DNA from: Marinomonas arctica
Lineage (GTDB): Bacteria > Pseudomonadota > Gammaproteobacteria > Pseudomonadales > Marinomonadaceae
Assembly (NCBI RefSeq): GCF_003259225.1
Contig: NZ_QHJF01000025.1
Coordinates: forward strand, 42,410-106,409
Direction: 5' to 3'
DNA: 64,000 bases
The notes under the pieces are model-generated. The model was not told the DNA's origin. It made no database searches and was given only the letters and a program-made list of their open reading frames with translations. Positions within the stretch are counted from its first letter, which is position 1, and every line of letters starts with the position of its first letter. The translations under genes and the position numbers were made by a program. Positions 43,877 to 53,868 of the stretch are shown one piece after another.

Positions 43877-45604
43877 ATGCGTATTGAACGCCGAGTGGTA
43901 CCAGCCACCACGCCAAATGACTTTCCTTCGACTATGTCTGCGACATTACAGCGAGTCTTTTTGTCTCGTGATGTGATGTCTGTCGCTCAGTTGGACTATC
44001 GTTTACCACACTTGTTAAGACCGGACTCTTTGTTTGATTTAACCGCTGCCGCGAAAATTTTGGCCGATGCTATTATGGCGGGTCAGAAAATTTTGATTGT
44101 TGGTGACTTCGATGCTGATGGGGCGACCAGCACCAGTTTAGGCATATTGGCTTTAGAAGCGATGGGGGCCATGGCGCCTGAATACTTGGTGCCGAACCGC
44201 TTTGAATTTGGCTACGGTCTCACGCCTGAAATTGTTGAGGTGGCACAAGCGCGATCCCCCGATGTTTTGGTGACAGTTGATAATGGTATTGCCAGTATTG
44301 AAGGTGTGTTGGCGGCAAAAAATTACGGCATGAAAGTGGTGGTGACGGATCATCATTTGCCAGGTGACGCTTTGCCAAATGCGGATGCGATTGTCAATCC
44401 CAATCATCCTAATTGCGGTTTTCCAAGTAAGAACTTAGCGGGCGTTGGGGTTATTTTCTATGTGATGTCGGCACTGAGGGCAGAGTTAAAACGTCGAAAT
44501 TGGTTTGTCGAGCAGCATATACCCGAACCCAAAATGGCCGATTATTTGGATCTCGTGGCGCTTGGAACCGTGGCTGACGTGGTGCCTTTGGACGCTAATA
44601 ATCGCATTCTTGTTCAGCAAGGCATCAAGCGTATTCAAGCGGGTTTGGCACGCCCCGGCATTCTTGCTTTATTAGAAGTAGGGCGTCGTGATTATACTCA
44701 GTTAAAAGCATCGGATTTAGGTTTTGTTGTTGGTCCGAGACTGAATGCAGCAGGTCGTCTGGATGACATGTCGATTGGCATTGAGTGTTTGTTGGCGGTG
44801 CATCCGCATCAGGCGCGTGATTATGCACAGCAGTTGGATCAGTTTAACCGCGAGCGTAAAGCCATTGAATCAGACATGAAAGAGCAGGCAGAGTTGGTGT
44901 TGTCATCCTTGTTGGATGAGGAACAAGACATGCCAAACGGCATGTGTTTTTACGATGCAGATTGGCATCAGGGCGTGATTGGTATCTTGGCATCAAGGAT
45001 GAAGGATAAATGTCATCGTCCTGTGATTGCGTTTGCTCGTGTTGGAGAGGATGAGTTAAAGGGGTCAGCGCGCTCTATTCCTGGCGTGCATATTCGCGAT
45101 GCGTTGGATTTATTGGCCAAACGCTATCCACAGTTGCTTAGTAAGTTTGGTGGTCACGCCATGGCGGCCGGCATGTCTATCAAAGAATCCCATTACGAGG
45201 CGTTTCGCTTGGCATTTGATGCCATTATTACGGAATGGGTGACACCAGAGCAATTAGAGGCGACATTGTTGACCGATGGTCCGTTGGCGCCGGAAGATTT
45301 CAGTCTGAGCTTTGCTGAACAGGTGCGCTTATCTGGTCCTTGGGGACAGATGTTTCCGGAACCTTGCTTTGATGGTGTGTTTGATATCTTACAGCAGCGC
45401 ATTGTAGGGGAAAAACATCTGAAACTCATGGTGCGTGAACCGGGTAGCGGGCTCTTGTTAGATGCGATTAGTTTTTTTGTCGATCTAGACCAATGGCCTA
45501 ACGACAAAGCGACACAAGCACGTTTGGTTTATAAGTTGGATGTGAATGAGTTTCGTGGACAGCGCAATTTACAGTTGCTGATAGACTATTTAGAACCTGC
45601 CTAG
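43877..45604 (+). CDS. recJ: Single-stranded-DNA-specific exonuclease RecJ
   Basis: A 575-residue DHH-family 5'-3' exonuclease (E. coli 577). Metal-binding motifs are VGDFDADGATSTS, VTVDNGIAS, VVTDHHLPG, and the RecJ GPRLNAAGRLDDM; the DHHA1 domain has SKFGGHAMAAGMSI; an OB-like domain ends the protein (QARLVYKLDVNEFRGQRNLQ). It acts in recombination and mismatch repair. ATG 43877 gives the family length; the upstream in-frame extension to 43775 lacks support. recJ often sits with dsbC, but here it is separated from it by about 6.6 kb. Confidence 0.97.
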   Translation: MRIERRVVPATTPNDFPSTMSATLQRVFLSRDVMSVAQLDYRLPHLLRPDSLFDLTAAAKILADAIMAGQKILIVGDFDADGATSTSLGILALEAMGAMAPEYLVPNRFEFGYGLTPEIVEVAQARSPDVLVTVDNGIASIEGVLAAKNYGMKVVVTDHHLPGDALPNADAIVNPNHPNCGFPSKNLAGVGVIFYVMSALRAELKRRNWFVEQHIPEPKMADYLDLVALGTVADVVPLDANNRILVQQGIKRIQAGLARPGILALLEVGRRDYTQLKASDLGFVVGPRLNAAGRLDDMSIGIECLLAVHPHQARDYAQQLDQFNRERKAIESDMKEQAELVLSSLLDEEQDMPNGMCFYDADWHQGVIGILASRMKDKCHRPVIAFARVGEDELKGSARSIPGVHIRDALDLLAKRYPQLLSKFGGHAMAAGMSIKESHYEAFRLAFDAIITEWVTPEQLEATLLTDGPLAPEDFSLSFAEQVRLSGPWGQMFPEPCFDGVFDILQQRIVGEKHLKLMVREPGSGLLLDAISFFVDLDQWPNDKATQARLVYKLDVNEFRGQRNLQLLIDYLEPA

Positions 45605-45726
45605 CTGAAAAGAAGGGATTCGCGCTTTTGCCGAACAAATTGGCTTTGGCACTGCGTATCAGGGCAAAAGTTGAGGTATAATGCGCCTCCCTCATACATC
45701 ACTGTTTTATTTACTGGAGCTCATTC

Positions 45727-46569
45727 ATGACTGCACTGGTTCTTGACGGCAAACTTTGCGCCAAAGAAACTGAAAATCGCCTACAGGCTCAAGTTACCGA
45801 GCTTAAAGAGCGCACCGGTTGCACACCAATTTTAGCGACAATTTTAGTGGGCGCAGATCCAGCATCTGCCACTTATGTGAAGATGAAAGGCAATGCCTGT
45901 CGTCGAGTTGGGATGGACTCTATGGCCATTGAATTATCCGACACGACGACCACGCAGCAGCTGCTAGATAAGATTAATGAGCTGAATAACAACCCAGATG
46001 TACACGGCATTTTGTTGCAACACCCCGTGCCGGAGCAAATTGATGAGCGCCTATGCTTCGATGCGATTGCGGCTCATAAAGACGTTGATGGTGTCACTTG
46101 TCTTGGTTTTGGTCGCATGGCAATGCAAGAGCCTGCTTACGGTGCTGCCACGCCAGCCGGTATTATGCGTTTGCTTAAAGCGTACGATGTGAACCTTGAA
46201 GGTAAACATGTTGTGGTCGTAGGTCGTAGTCCGATTCTTGGCAAACCTATGGCGATGATGATGTTGAACGCCAATGCGACCGTGACGATTTGCCATTCTC
46301 GCACGCAGAATTTGTCTGAGTTTGTGAAACAAGCTGACGTCATTGTGGGAGCGGTAGGTAAGCCTGAGTTCATCAAAGCGGAATGGATTAAAGACGGCGC
46401 TGTGGTCGTTGATGCCGGTTATCACCCAGGCGGTGTTGGCGATATTGAACTTGCTCCTTTGATGGATCGTGTTGCGGCTTATACCCCCGTTCCCGGTGGC
46501 GTTGGTCCGATGACCATCAATACCTTGATTTTGCAAACCTTGGAATCTGGTCTTAAACAATTAGGCTAA
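45727..46569 (+). CDS. folD: Methylenetetrahydrofolate dehydrogenase / cyclohydrolase FolD
   Basis: A 280-residue bifunctional enzyme interconverting 5,10-methylene-THF, methenyl-THF and 10-formyl-THF with NADP. The catalytic lysine is in [52 protein letters not shown] (NADP binding) and [14 protein letters not shown] are family motifs. GGAG lies upstream of ATG 45727. A TATAAT with GC-rich follow-up (45677-45682) is a likely -10. It is monocistronic with its own terminator. Confidence 0.97.
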   Translation: MTALVLDGKLCAKETENRLQAQVTELKERTGCTPILATILVGADPASATYVKMKGNACRRVGMDSMAIELSDTTTTQQLLDKINELNNNPDVHGILLQHPVPEQIDERLCFDAIAAHKDVDGVTCLGFGRMAMQEPAYGAATPAGIMRLLKAYDVNLEGKHVVVVGRSPILGKPMAMMMLNANATVTICHSRTQNLSEFVKQADVIVGAVGKPEFIKAEWIKDGAVVVDAGYHPGGVGDIELAPLMDRVAAYTPVPGGVGPMTINTLILQTLESGLKQLG

Positions 46570-46587
46570 GATTCAATTGTCATAGAA

Positions 46588-46618
46588 AAGCCGCGCCATT
46601 CGGTGCGGCTTCTTTTTT
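46588..46618 (+). terminator. Terminator after folD
   Basis: AAGCCGCGCC / GGTGCGGCTT (one G-T pair) with an ATTC loop and a following TCTTTTTT. Confidence 0.9.
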
Positions 46619-46648
46619 AAGAATAGAACAGTAATAGGGTGACATGTT

Positions 46649-47239
46649 ATGTCCACAGAAATGTTAAAAGACGCATTGGACTTCGATTTGATCGCGGATG
46701 TATTTGTTACCGAATCCATCACGGCGTCACCGTCAGAGTTACACGGTCAGCTATGTGGCTATTTAGCGTCTGGTGTGACGTTGCCGTTGGAAGATTGGCT
46801 AACCATGGTGGTGGAATTTTGTGACATCGAAGGCTGGAAAGAAGAAGCCAGTCGCGCGGTCATTATTGAACTCTATACAGCAACGCTTACTTTGCTTCAA
46901 AATGGTGAGTTTGCGCTTGTGCCCAGTATTTCTGATGACGATGCGGAATTATGTGAACGAGGTGTTACCTTGTCTCAATGGGCCCACGGATTTTTAGCCG
47001 GTTATGGTTTATCAGGTCAAAAAAATCATTTGTCTGATGAAACCAAGCAAGTTTTGCGTGATTTTGCCAATATTTCTGGCATGCAAGCAGAAATGCGCGC
47101 TTTGGAAGATAATAATGACAATGAAGCGGATTTAACGGAATTGGTTGAATACGTGAGATTGTCAGCGATGATGCTGTACACAGAACACCACGATATCAAT
47201 CCTGATGTTGACCACACAAAACAAAATTCCTTGCACTAG
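46649..47239 (+). CDS. ygfB: YgfB/YecA (UPF0149) family protein
   Basis: A 196-residue acidic helical protein. Motifs are SPSELHGQLCGYLASG, LSQWAHGFLAGYGLSGQ and the C-terminal YVRLSAMMLYTE. In E. coli and Pseudomonas ygfB precedes pepP and ubiH, as here, which supports the identification; in Pseudomonas it affects beta-lactam resistance by repressing AlpA-dependent amidase expression. Whether it does so here is unknown. It is followed 65 bp later by pepP. Confidence 0.92.
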   Translation: MSTEMLKDALDFDLIADVFVTESITASPSELHGQLCGYLASGVTLPLEDWLTMVVEFCDIEGWKEEASRAVIIELYTATLTLLQNGEFALVPSISDDDAELCERGVTLSQWAHGFLAGYGLSGQKNHLSDETKQVLRDFANISGMQAEMRALEDNNDNEADLTELVEYVRLSAMMLYTEHHDINPDVDHTKQNSLH

Positions 47240-47304
47240 ATTGATGATAGCAATATTTCATCGCTATTATTGCATGGAATGACAATGACTAAGTGAGACT
47301 TTCT

Positions 47305-48612
47305 ATGAAAATCGATACTCAAATTTATCAGGCTCGCCGTGAGCGTTTGATGCAATCTTTACCAGAAAACAGTGTGGTTATCATACGTACTGGTGAGTTG
47401 TCGACTCGCAATAATGATTGTGAGTATGAGTTTCGGCCTCATAGTAGTTTTTTCTACTTAACAGGATTTCCTGAACCAAGTGCGTACGCCATTATTCAGG
47501 GGCGTGGTGAGATGACCTTGGTGACTTTACCAAAAGATCCTGAGCGTGAGCAGTGGGATGGTTTTCGTTTTGGTAGCGAAGGGGCGATAGCTCATTTTGG
47601 CGCGACAAAAGCGGCCGTATTGGCGGAATTAGACAGTGTGACTTTTGCGGCTTTAGATGGTGCCGCGCACGTGGTTTATTTGTTCAACGACACTATTCTG
47701 CGTGAAAAAATAGCCAGCTGGCGTGATGCGATTGCGGCAAAGGTCAGAATGGGGGCGTCTGCCCCAACAAGCTTTATGGATCTCACCCCTGTTGTTTCTG
47801 AAATGCGCTTGCGAAAAGGGGCTGAAGAAGTAGCCATCATGGAGGTGGCCGCGCAAATCAGCGTTGAGGCCCACAAACAGGCGATGCGTGCTGTTCGTCC
47901 AGGGATGAGAGAGTATCAGCTAGAAGCCGAATTGAATTATGTTTTTATGAGATCCGGTGCGCGCCAGCCTGCGTACAACAATATTGTGGCGTCAGGCCAT
48001 AATGCTTGTGTTTTGCACTACATAAAAAATGATGAGGTGATCGACGATGGCGATCTGATCCTTATCGATGCTGGCGCAGAGCTTGGGTGTTATGCTGCTG
48101 ATATTACACGTACTTTTCCTGCCAATGGTAAATTTAGTGAGCCACAAGCGGCTTTGTATCAAGTGGTGCTGGATGCTTACCACGCGGGTATGAAAGAGCT
48201 GACGGTGGGAACACCCTATGAGGCCTGCCATAATGCCGCGGTTCGAACGTTAACCGAAGGTTTGGTCGCTCATGGATTATTGGTTGGGGATGTGAATTTC
48301 CTGATCGAGAGCAAGGCATACAGAGACTTTTATATGCACAATACTGGACACTGGTTAGGTTTGGATGTGCATGATTGTGGCGCCTATAAAATCGCCGGTG
48401 AGTCTCGCTTGTTAGAAGAAGGCATGGTGCTGACCATAGAGCCTGGACTGTATGTTTCAGCAGACAATCAGGCTGTAGATGCTAAATGGCGAGGTATTGG
48501 TATTCGTATCGAAGATGATGTGTTGATTCGTGCCGATGGTCCTTATGTTTTGACCCATGGCCTGCCAAAAGAAATAAAAGACATTGAGGCTTTAATGGCG
48601 GAAAGTCGCTAG
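47305..48612 (+). CDS. pepP: Xaa-Pro aminopeptidase
   Basis: A 435-residue M24B metallopeptidase (E. coli PepP 441) that removes an N-terminal residue next to proline. The N-terminal creatinase-like domain (NNDCEYEFRPHSSFFYLTGF) precedes the pita-bread domain with metal ligands in LILIDAGAELGCYAADITR, HNTGHWLGLDVHD, LTIEPGLYV and GIGIRIEDDVLI. ATG 47305 is favoured over GTG 47293 for family fit. It lies in the conserved ygfB-pepP-ubiquinone hydroxylase cluster. Confidence 0.96.
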   Translation: MKIDTQIYQARRERLMQSLPENSVVIIRTGELSTRNNDCEYEFRPHSSFFYLTGFPEPSAYAIIQGRGEMTLVTLPKDPEREQWDGFRFGSEGAIAHFGATKAAVLAELDSVTFAALDGAAHVVYLFNDTILREKIASWRDAIAAKVRMGASAPTSFMDLTPVVSEMRLRKGAEEVAIMEVAAQISVEAHKQAMRAVRPGMREYQLEAELNYVFMRSGARQPAYNNIVASGHNACVLHYIKNDEVIDDGDLILIDAGAELGCYAADITRTFPANGKFSEPQAALYQVVLDAYHAGMKELTVGTPYEACHNAAVRTLTEGLVAHGLLVGDVNFLIESKAYRDFYMHNTGHWLGLDVHDCGAYKIAGESRLLEEGMVLTIEPGLYVSADNQAVDAKWRGIGIRIEDDVLIRADGPYVLTHGLPKEIKDIEALMAESR

Positions 48613-48657
48613 GACTGATGTCGATAATCACCAGAGTGATAAAACGGGGTAAATGAA

Positions 48658-49863
48658 ATGGCTAAGTCGTATGATTTGATTATTGTGGGCGCTGGTATGG
48701 TAGGTGCTTTGTCTGCGATCTTGTTGGCTAAGTCTTCTTTGCGAATAGCCCTGATTGATCAACACGATGGTGAGTACTTATTGTCTGTTCCACCTGCTTA
48801 TGATGCACGCGTCAGCGCGATTTCTAGTCAGTCTAAAGCCTTGCTTGAAAGCGCTGGAGTTTGGCAGGGCATATCTCGTGACCGAATTGCGTCTTATGAC
48901 AATATGGTGGTATGGGATGGTCTTGGTGAGGGTTTTATCGACTTTAATGCTCAGGTAACGGCGATGCCTGAACTTGGTCATCTGGTTGAAAATGCGGTAT
49001 TAAATCAGCAATTGATGAAGCAAGTTCGTGCTCTAAAGAGCATTGATCTGTATTTAGGCGACACGCTTGAATCTCATGAATTAAGTGAATCTGGGGTTAG
49101 AGCTGAGCTGTCTTCGGGTCAAGTATTAGAAGCGCAAGCCATTATTGCTGCCGACGGTGCTGTATCAAAACTGCGCACTGAAAACGCGTTTGATACACTC
49201 GAATGGGATTATGGACATCATGCGATTGTAACCACCATAGAAATCGCTCAATCCCATGAAAATACGGCGTGGCAGAGCTTTGGAGAAGAAGGCATTTTGG
49301 CCTTCCTTCCACTTCCGTCTGTCGCGCAAAAGCATTACGTGTCGATTGTGTGGTCTGTGCCGCCCAACGAGGCTAAATCTTTGATGGCGCTTGATGAGCA
49401 CGCTTTTTGTCGTCGTTTGCATTACGCAATGAACAGGCGTTTTGATGTATTAGGACTGACACAAACTCGCCAGGCGATTCCATTGCGGCAGCGTCATGCC
49501 AAACAATACGTCAAGGCTGGATTGGCGTTAATTGGCGATGCAGCGCATACGATTCACCCTCTTGCTGGACAAGGTGCGAACTTAGGTTTTTCAGATGTTA
49601 AGGCATTGGTCGAAGTGCTCATTAAGTCCCATCACCGAGGCGAGTGTTTAGGGGCCAGTAAGGTATTAAGACGGTATCAACGTGCTCGCATGTTGGATAA
49701 CATTGCCATGGCGGCAGGTATGGAAGCGTTTAAACGCCTATTTTCAACTCAGCAGCCTTTGGTGGTGCAGTTGCGAAATTTGGGTATGAAACAATTTCAT
49801 CGCAATACAGCATTAAAGAAAAAACTCATCGCTCGTGCAGCAGGATTATCGTCATTTTCTTAG
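48658..49863 (+). CDS. FAD-dependent ubiquinone biosynthesis hydroxylase (UbiH/UbiI/UbiF family)
   Basis: A 401-residue aromatic-ring hydroxylase. The FAD dinucleotide fold is DLIIVGAGMVGALSA, the DG motif is IIAADGAVSKLR, and the second FAD motif is ALIGDAAHTIHPLAGQGANL. The ygfB-pepP context points to UbiH or UbiI, while the stretch YDARVSAISSQSKALLESAG plus VWQGISRDRIASYDNMVVWD reads most like UbiI, and the end resembles UbiF. Only one hydroxylase is present here where many relatives carry ubiH and ubiI in tandem, so it may have broad regiospecificity. The exact carbon it hydroxylates cannot be decided. Confidence 0.88.
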   Translation: MAKSYDLIIVGAGMVGALSAILLAKSSLRIALIDQHDGEYLLSVPPAYDARVSAISSQSKALLESAGVWQGISRDRIASYDNMVVWDGLGEGFIDFNAQVTAMPELGHLVENAVLNQQLMKQVRALKSIDLYLGDTLESHELSESGVRAELSSGQVLEAQAIIAADGAVSKLRTENAFDTLEWDYGHHAIVTTIEIAQSHENTAWQSFGEEGILAFLPLPSVAQKHYVSIVWSVPPNEAKSLMALDEHAFCRRLHYAMNRRFDVLGLTQTRQAIPLRQRHAKQYVKAGLALIGDAAHTIHPLAGQGANLGFSDVKALVEVLIKSHHRGECLGASKVLRRYQRARMLDNIAMAAGMEAFKRLFSTQQPLVVQLRNLGMKQFHRNTALKKKLIARAAGLSSFS

Positions 49864-50038
49864 CTTTTACTGAGTGATGTTTTTTTATATTTCGTCGTTT
49901 TTTGAGTGTTTAGTTACTGTTTTCGTACAAAGAATCTGCTTGTAAACAAGCGGTTACAAAGAAGTGGTTGCAAAAAATGCTCGCTGCCATATTCTGCATA
50001 AACTCGATGTACACGACGAATGAAAAAGGCAGAGTGGT

Positions 50039-50866
50039 ATGCAAATCCAAGATCTTTTGAAGCAAACCGATAAACTTCCCAATGTTCCCGATATTGTCCG
50101 TGAATTGATTCAGCTTCTCAGTGACCCTAATGCGAAATATTCCGATATAAGTGAACGTGTTTCCCATGACCAGACGATCTCGTTAAAAGTATTGCGGGTG
50201 GTGAATTCTGCTTATTTTGGTTTGTCGAGAAAAATATCATCCATTGATGAAGCGACGGTATTGCTTGGTACTGATAGATTGAAAACCCTCGTCATTGCGT
50301 CTGGTTTTTCGAATTCTGTGATGAAGGTGGAGGGATTAAAATTAACGGATTTTTGGGCCGACTCTTTTCGTGTTGCCGAGCTTGCACAATGGTTTGCCAA
50401 ACGCACCCCTCTAGTCGAGGCAGATGAAGCCTTTACGGTGGGCATTGTGCACAATATTGGTCGGTTATTATTACACCTTACCGCGCCTAGCATAGCGCAA
50501 GAAATTCAGACCTTGGTGGCAAACCGTAAAGCGGGCAGGGTGAAAGCTGAGCAAGACTTATTGGGCTTTACCTCTCAAGATGCGGGGCGGGCTTTGATGG
50601 ATTTATGGAAGTTCCCTGCTGGTTTAGGTTATGCCGTACAGCATCATAAGCGGCCTTTTTCGAATGGTGAGCCAGATCCATTGTCTTGTGCATTAAATTT
50701 AGCCTGTTACTTGAATGCGTGTATCCGAACAGAGCGCGATTCAGACTTGATTCGAGAAGGTTTTCCTTATGCTGTGGCAAAAGCGGCAGGGCTGCCAGAA
50801 GGGATTGTTTATGAGTTGGATGACGCTTTGATTATTAATGATGGACTGAATCAGTTACTTCATTAA
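50039..50866 (+). CDS. HDOD-domain protein
   Basis: A 275-residue single-domain HDOD protein. HDOD is a catalytically degenerate HD-type domain used in signalling, often with c-di-GMP systems or chemotaxis. Motifs are LPNVPDIVRELIQLLSDPNA, SLKVLRVVNSAYFGLSRKIS, VLLGTDRLKTLVIASGF and AFTVGIVHNIGRLLL, where the metal HD pair is HN, consistent with loss of phosphohydrolase activity. AGAGTGG is upstream. It is about 200 bp before an iron ABC operon, and a second HDOD gene lies on its other side in opposite orientation. Confidence 0.88.
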   Translation: MQIQDLLKQTDKLPNVPDIVRELIQLLSDPNAKYSDISERVSHDQTISLKVLRVVNSAYFGLSRKISSIDEATVLLGTDRLKTLVIASGFSNSVMKVEGLKLTDFWADSFRVAELAQWFAKRTPLVEADEAFTVGIVHNIGRLLLHLTAPSIAQEIQTLVANRKAGRVKAEQDLLGFTSQDAGRALMDLWKFPAGLGYAVQHHKRPFSNGEPDPLSCALNLACYLNACIRTERDSDLIREGFPYAVAKAAGLPEGIVYELDDALIINDGLNQLLH

Positions 50867-50915
50867 GTATTTCTACGTGTGTTTATTCGCTTTAAACGAC
50901 GGCTTTCATTGTTAA

Positions 50916-50934
50916 ATAAATGAGAATCGCTAGT
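50916..50934 (+). promoter_or_regulatory. Candidate Fur box upstream of the iron ABC operon
   Basis: ATAAATGAGAATCGCTAGT matches 11 of 19 positions of the Fur consensus, with the central AATGAGAATC matching 9 of 10. It lies about 140 bp before the binding-protein start. The match is partial. Confidence 0.35.
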
Positions 50935-51071
50935 GTTCACCATAGTGTTGTGCTAATTTCTTGTCTCATTTTTTTATGGTTTTTTATGGTGCTGTTGGAG
51001 GTTGAATCATTGTCCTTTTAACAAGGTTCCTCCTTTTAAATCATGGAAACGAGCCTACTTAGAAGGTGAAT

Positions 51072-52148
51072 ATGTCGGTGCTGTTACGTAATGTGCTTGA
51101 AAAGCCGCAGGAGAAAAAATTGCGCCTACATTGTCTTGGTGTGGTTGCCCTAATGTCGTCTTTGCTGTTGTCCGTGGGGGCACAGGCAAAAGGCGAAGTG
51201 AACATTTATTCCGCTCGCCAAGAGTCGCTTATTAAGCCGGTTCTAGACACTTTCTCAGCAGAAAATGATGTCGTAGTGAATCTAATCACTGGGTCTGCTG
51301 ATGCACTATTAAGCCGCTTAAAAGCCGAAGGCGACGCCAGTCCTGCGGACATTTTTATCACGGTTGATGCTGGGCGCTTACATCGTGCTAAAGCCGCAGG
51401 TGTGTTGCAATCCATCAATAGCGATGTGTTAAACGCTAACATTCCGAGTCATTTACGTGATAGTGAAGGCTACTGGTTTGGCTTGTCCCAGCGTGCTAGG
51501 GTGATTTTTTATAATCCAGAAAAAGTATCAGCAAAAGATTTGTCGTCTTACGAAGATCTTGCTAATCCGAAGTGGAAAGGTCGAATCTGTGTGCGTTCCT
51601 CTGCCAATGTTTACAATCAATCTTTGGTTGCGTCTATGTTAGAAGCGGATGGCCAGGAAAAAACACAGGCTTGGATTAAAGGGCTGGTGTCGAATTTGGC
51701 TCGCCCGCCTTTTGGTGGCGATGTCGATCTATTGAAAGCCGTTGCCGCTGGTGTTTGCGATTTAACTTTAGCGAACACTTACTATTATGGCCGTCTTGGT
51801 CAAAGCGATAAAGCCGAAGAGAGAGACGTGTACCAGCGGGTGAAGTTATTTTGGCCTAACCAAGGTGAAGGCGAACGTGGTGCCCATGTTAACGTAAGCG
51901 GTGCTGGTGTAACGGCGGCGGCGACCAACATAGAGAATGCAACATTGTTGCTGGAGTTTTTGAGTAATCATGCGTCGCAAGAGTGGTATGCTCATGTGAA
52001 TAATGAATACCCTGTTGTACCCGGTGTTGGTGCTCCAGAGATGTTAGTGCCTTTTGGGGCGTTTCGTGCGGATACGATTTCGTTGAGTCAGCTGGGAGAG
52101 AACAATCGTCAAGCCGTTGAGCTGATGGACATTGCTGGCTGGAAATAA
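51072..52148 (+). CDS. Ferric iron ABC transporter, periplasmic substrate-binding protein
   Basis: A 358-residue FbpA/FutA-type binding protein. After an unusually long N-terminal lead (about 20 residues) the signal peptide reads LGVVALMSSLLLSVGAQA-KG. Family segments are VNIYSARQESLIKPVLDTFS, SPADIFITVDAGRLHRAKA, GRICVRSSANVYNQSLVASM, and ANTYYYGRLGQS with the Tyr pair that binds Fe(III). AGAAGGTG upstream supports ATG 51072. First gene of a three-gene operon; regulation by Fur is plausible. Confidence 0.94.
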   Translation: MSVLLRNVLEKPQEKKLRLHCLGVVALMSSLLLSVGAQAKGEVNIYSARQESLIKPVLDTFSAENDVVVNLITGSADALLSRLKAEGDASPADIFITVDAGRLHRAKAAGVLQSINSDVLNANIPSHLRDSEGYWFGLSQRARVIFYNPEKVSAKDLSSYEDLANPKWKGRICVRSSANVYNQSLVASMLEADGQEKTQAWIKGLVSNLARPPFGGDVDLLKAVAAGVCDLTLANTYYYGRLGQSDKAEERDVYQRVKLFWPNQGEGERGAHVNVSGAGVTAAATNIENATLLLEFLSNHASQEWYAHVNNEYPVVPGVGAPEMLVPFGAFRADTISLSQLGENNRQAVELMDIAGWK

Positions 52149-52195
52149 AAAGTATTTGTAAACTGTATCCTTTTTTACTTGGTTTTTGATTTTTA

Positions 52196-53860
52196 ATGGC
52201 AGATCTACCTCGCTCGAGTTCGGTAAGTAAATCCCAGTGGAATGGTTTAAAAATAGCGGCAATATTGATTGCCGCTGTTTTAGCTTTGCCTATATTGGTT
52301 GTTCTGATCAACGTTTTAATCGCCGATGGTGAGGTCTGGCGCCATCTCTATCAGACCGTGTTGGCTGAGTACATTTCGAATTCACTTCTTTTGATGCTAG
52401 GCGTAGGCATAGGGGTTTTGGTGATCGGTATCCCTTGTGCTTGGCTGACTAGCATGTGTGATTTTCCCGGTCGATCATTCTTATCCTGGGCGTTGCTTTT
52501 GCCTATGGCCATGCCTGCCTACATTATTGCCTACACCTATACTGGTGTATTGGATTTTGCTGGACCTGTGCAAGCCTTTATTCGCGAGCTTACTGGTTGG
52601 CGCTACGGAGAATATTGGTTTTTCGAAATACGCTCTCTTGGTGGTGCGATAGTGATGCTAACTTTGGTGCTTTATCCATATGTGTATCTGATGAGCCGCG
52701 CTGCTTTCTTAGAGCAGTCTGAGAACACCTTAGAGGTTAGCCGTACTTTGGGCTATTCTGGTCGTCGGATGTTCTTCCGTTTGGCGCTGCCTCTCGCTCG
52801 TCCTGCCATTGTGACGGGTCTTACTTTGGCGTTAATGGAGACCTTGGCTGACTATGGTACTGTGCAATATTTTAGTGTGAATACTTTTACCACGGGCATT
52901 TTGCGGACTTTTTATGGTTTTGGGGATGTCTCAGCGGCATCTCAATTAGCGGGCGTGTTGCTGATGTTTGTGGCCATGTTAATTTTATTAGAACGCTATT
53001 CTCGACACCGTATCCGCTATCACTCATCAGGTCTAAAAAAAGCCAGCAATCGGCGTATGGTATTAAAAGGTGGGATGGGCTCAATAGCATGTTGTTTTTG
53101 TCTATTGCCCATTCTCGTTGGCTTTTTTATACCGGTGAGTGTTTTGGCCTATTGGGCGATGTTTAAAGCGGAAAACCCCGGTGCAAACTTTATTCAGTTG
53201 GCATGGAACTCCTTTTATCTTGCGGCTATTGCCTCTTTAATTGTGGTCAGTTTGGCGTTGGTGTTGAGTTATGCCATACGCTTAAATCCGACTCGTAGTG
53301 TGACAGCATCGGTGGGTATTGCGGGGTTAGGTTATGCTCTACCAGGGACGATTATTGCCATCGGTACTATTGTGCCGTTGGCTTGGCTGGATCATAGATT
53401 GATTGATTTTGTCCGTCATTACACGGGGGATAGCGTCGGATTGATTTTTTCCGGTACGCTCGTGGCGCTTCTTTTTGCCTATACGGTTCGTTTTATGGCG
53501 GTGTCTTTGGGGGCCGTGCAAAACGGCCTTGGAAAGATTAAACCTAGCATGGACATGGCAGGGCGCTCACTGGGTATGTCACCTTATAAAGTTTTAATAG
53601 GCATCCATGTGCCGTTGTTAAAAGGCTCTGTGTTGACCGCTATGTTGATTGTTTTTGTGGATGTGTTGAAAGAGTTACCAGCCACTTTAGTTCTGCGGCC
53701 TTTTAACTTTAATACCTTGGCGGTTCGGGCTTTTGAGCTGGCATCAGATGAGCGCTTAGTGGATGCTGCGCCGGCTTCGTTAATGATCGTACTGGTGGGG
53801 TTAATCCCCGTTATCTTGTTGAGCCGCTCTATCGCCTCGCACATCGGCAGCTCAAAATAG
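52196..53860 (+). CDS. Ferric iron ABC transporter, fused permease
   Basis: A 554-residue inner-membrane permease with two homologous halves of about six helices each. Each half carries an EAA loop: LEVSRTLGYSGRRMFFRLAL then PLARPAIVTG, and MDMAGRSLGMSPYKVLIGIH then VPLLKGS. This double layout is typical of FbpB/SfuB. It passes iron released from the binding protein to the cytosol. It begins 47 bp after the binding-protein gene and ends two bases before the upstream edge of the ATPase ribosome site. Confidence 0.93.
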   Translation: MADLPRSSSVSKSQWNGLKIAAILIAAVLALPILVVLINVLIADGEVWRHLYQTVLAEYISNSLLLMLGVGIGVLVIGIPCAWLTSMCDFPGRSFLSWALLLPMAMPAYIIAYTYTGVLDFAGPVQAFIRELTGWRYGEYWFFEIRSLGGAIVMLTLVLYPYVYLMSRAAFLEQSENTLEVSRTLGYSGRRMFFRLALPLARPAIVTGLTLALMETLADYGTVQYFSVNTFTTGILRTFYGFGDVSAASQLAGVLLMFVAMLILLERYSRHRIRYHSSGLKKASNRRMVLKGGMGSIACCFCLLPILVGFFIPVSVLAYWAMFKAENPGANFIQLAWNSFYLAAIASLIVVSLALVLSYAIRLNPTRSVTASVGIAGLGYALPGTIIAIGTIVPLAWLDHRLIDFVRHYTGDSVGLIFSGTLVALLFAYTVRFMAVSLGAVQNGLGKIKPSMDMAGRSLGMSPYKVLIGIHVPLLKGSVLTAMLIVFVDVLKELPATLVLRPFNFNTLAVRAFELASDERLVDAAPASLMIVLVGLIPVILLSRSIASHIGSSK

Positions 53861-53868
53861 GATTGTAT

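Noticed and set aside
46051..46560. A 169-residue frame antisense to folD
   Set aside because: It lies within folD, and its composition is that of a reverse-complement shadow.
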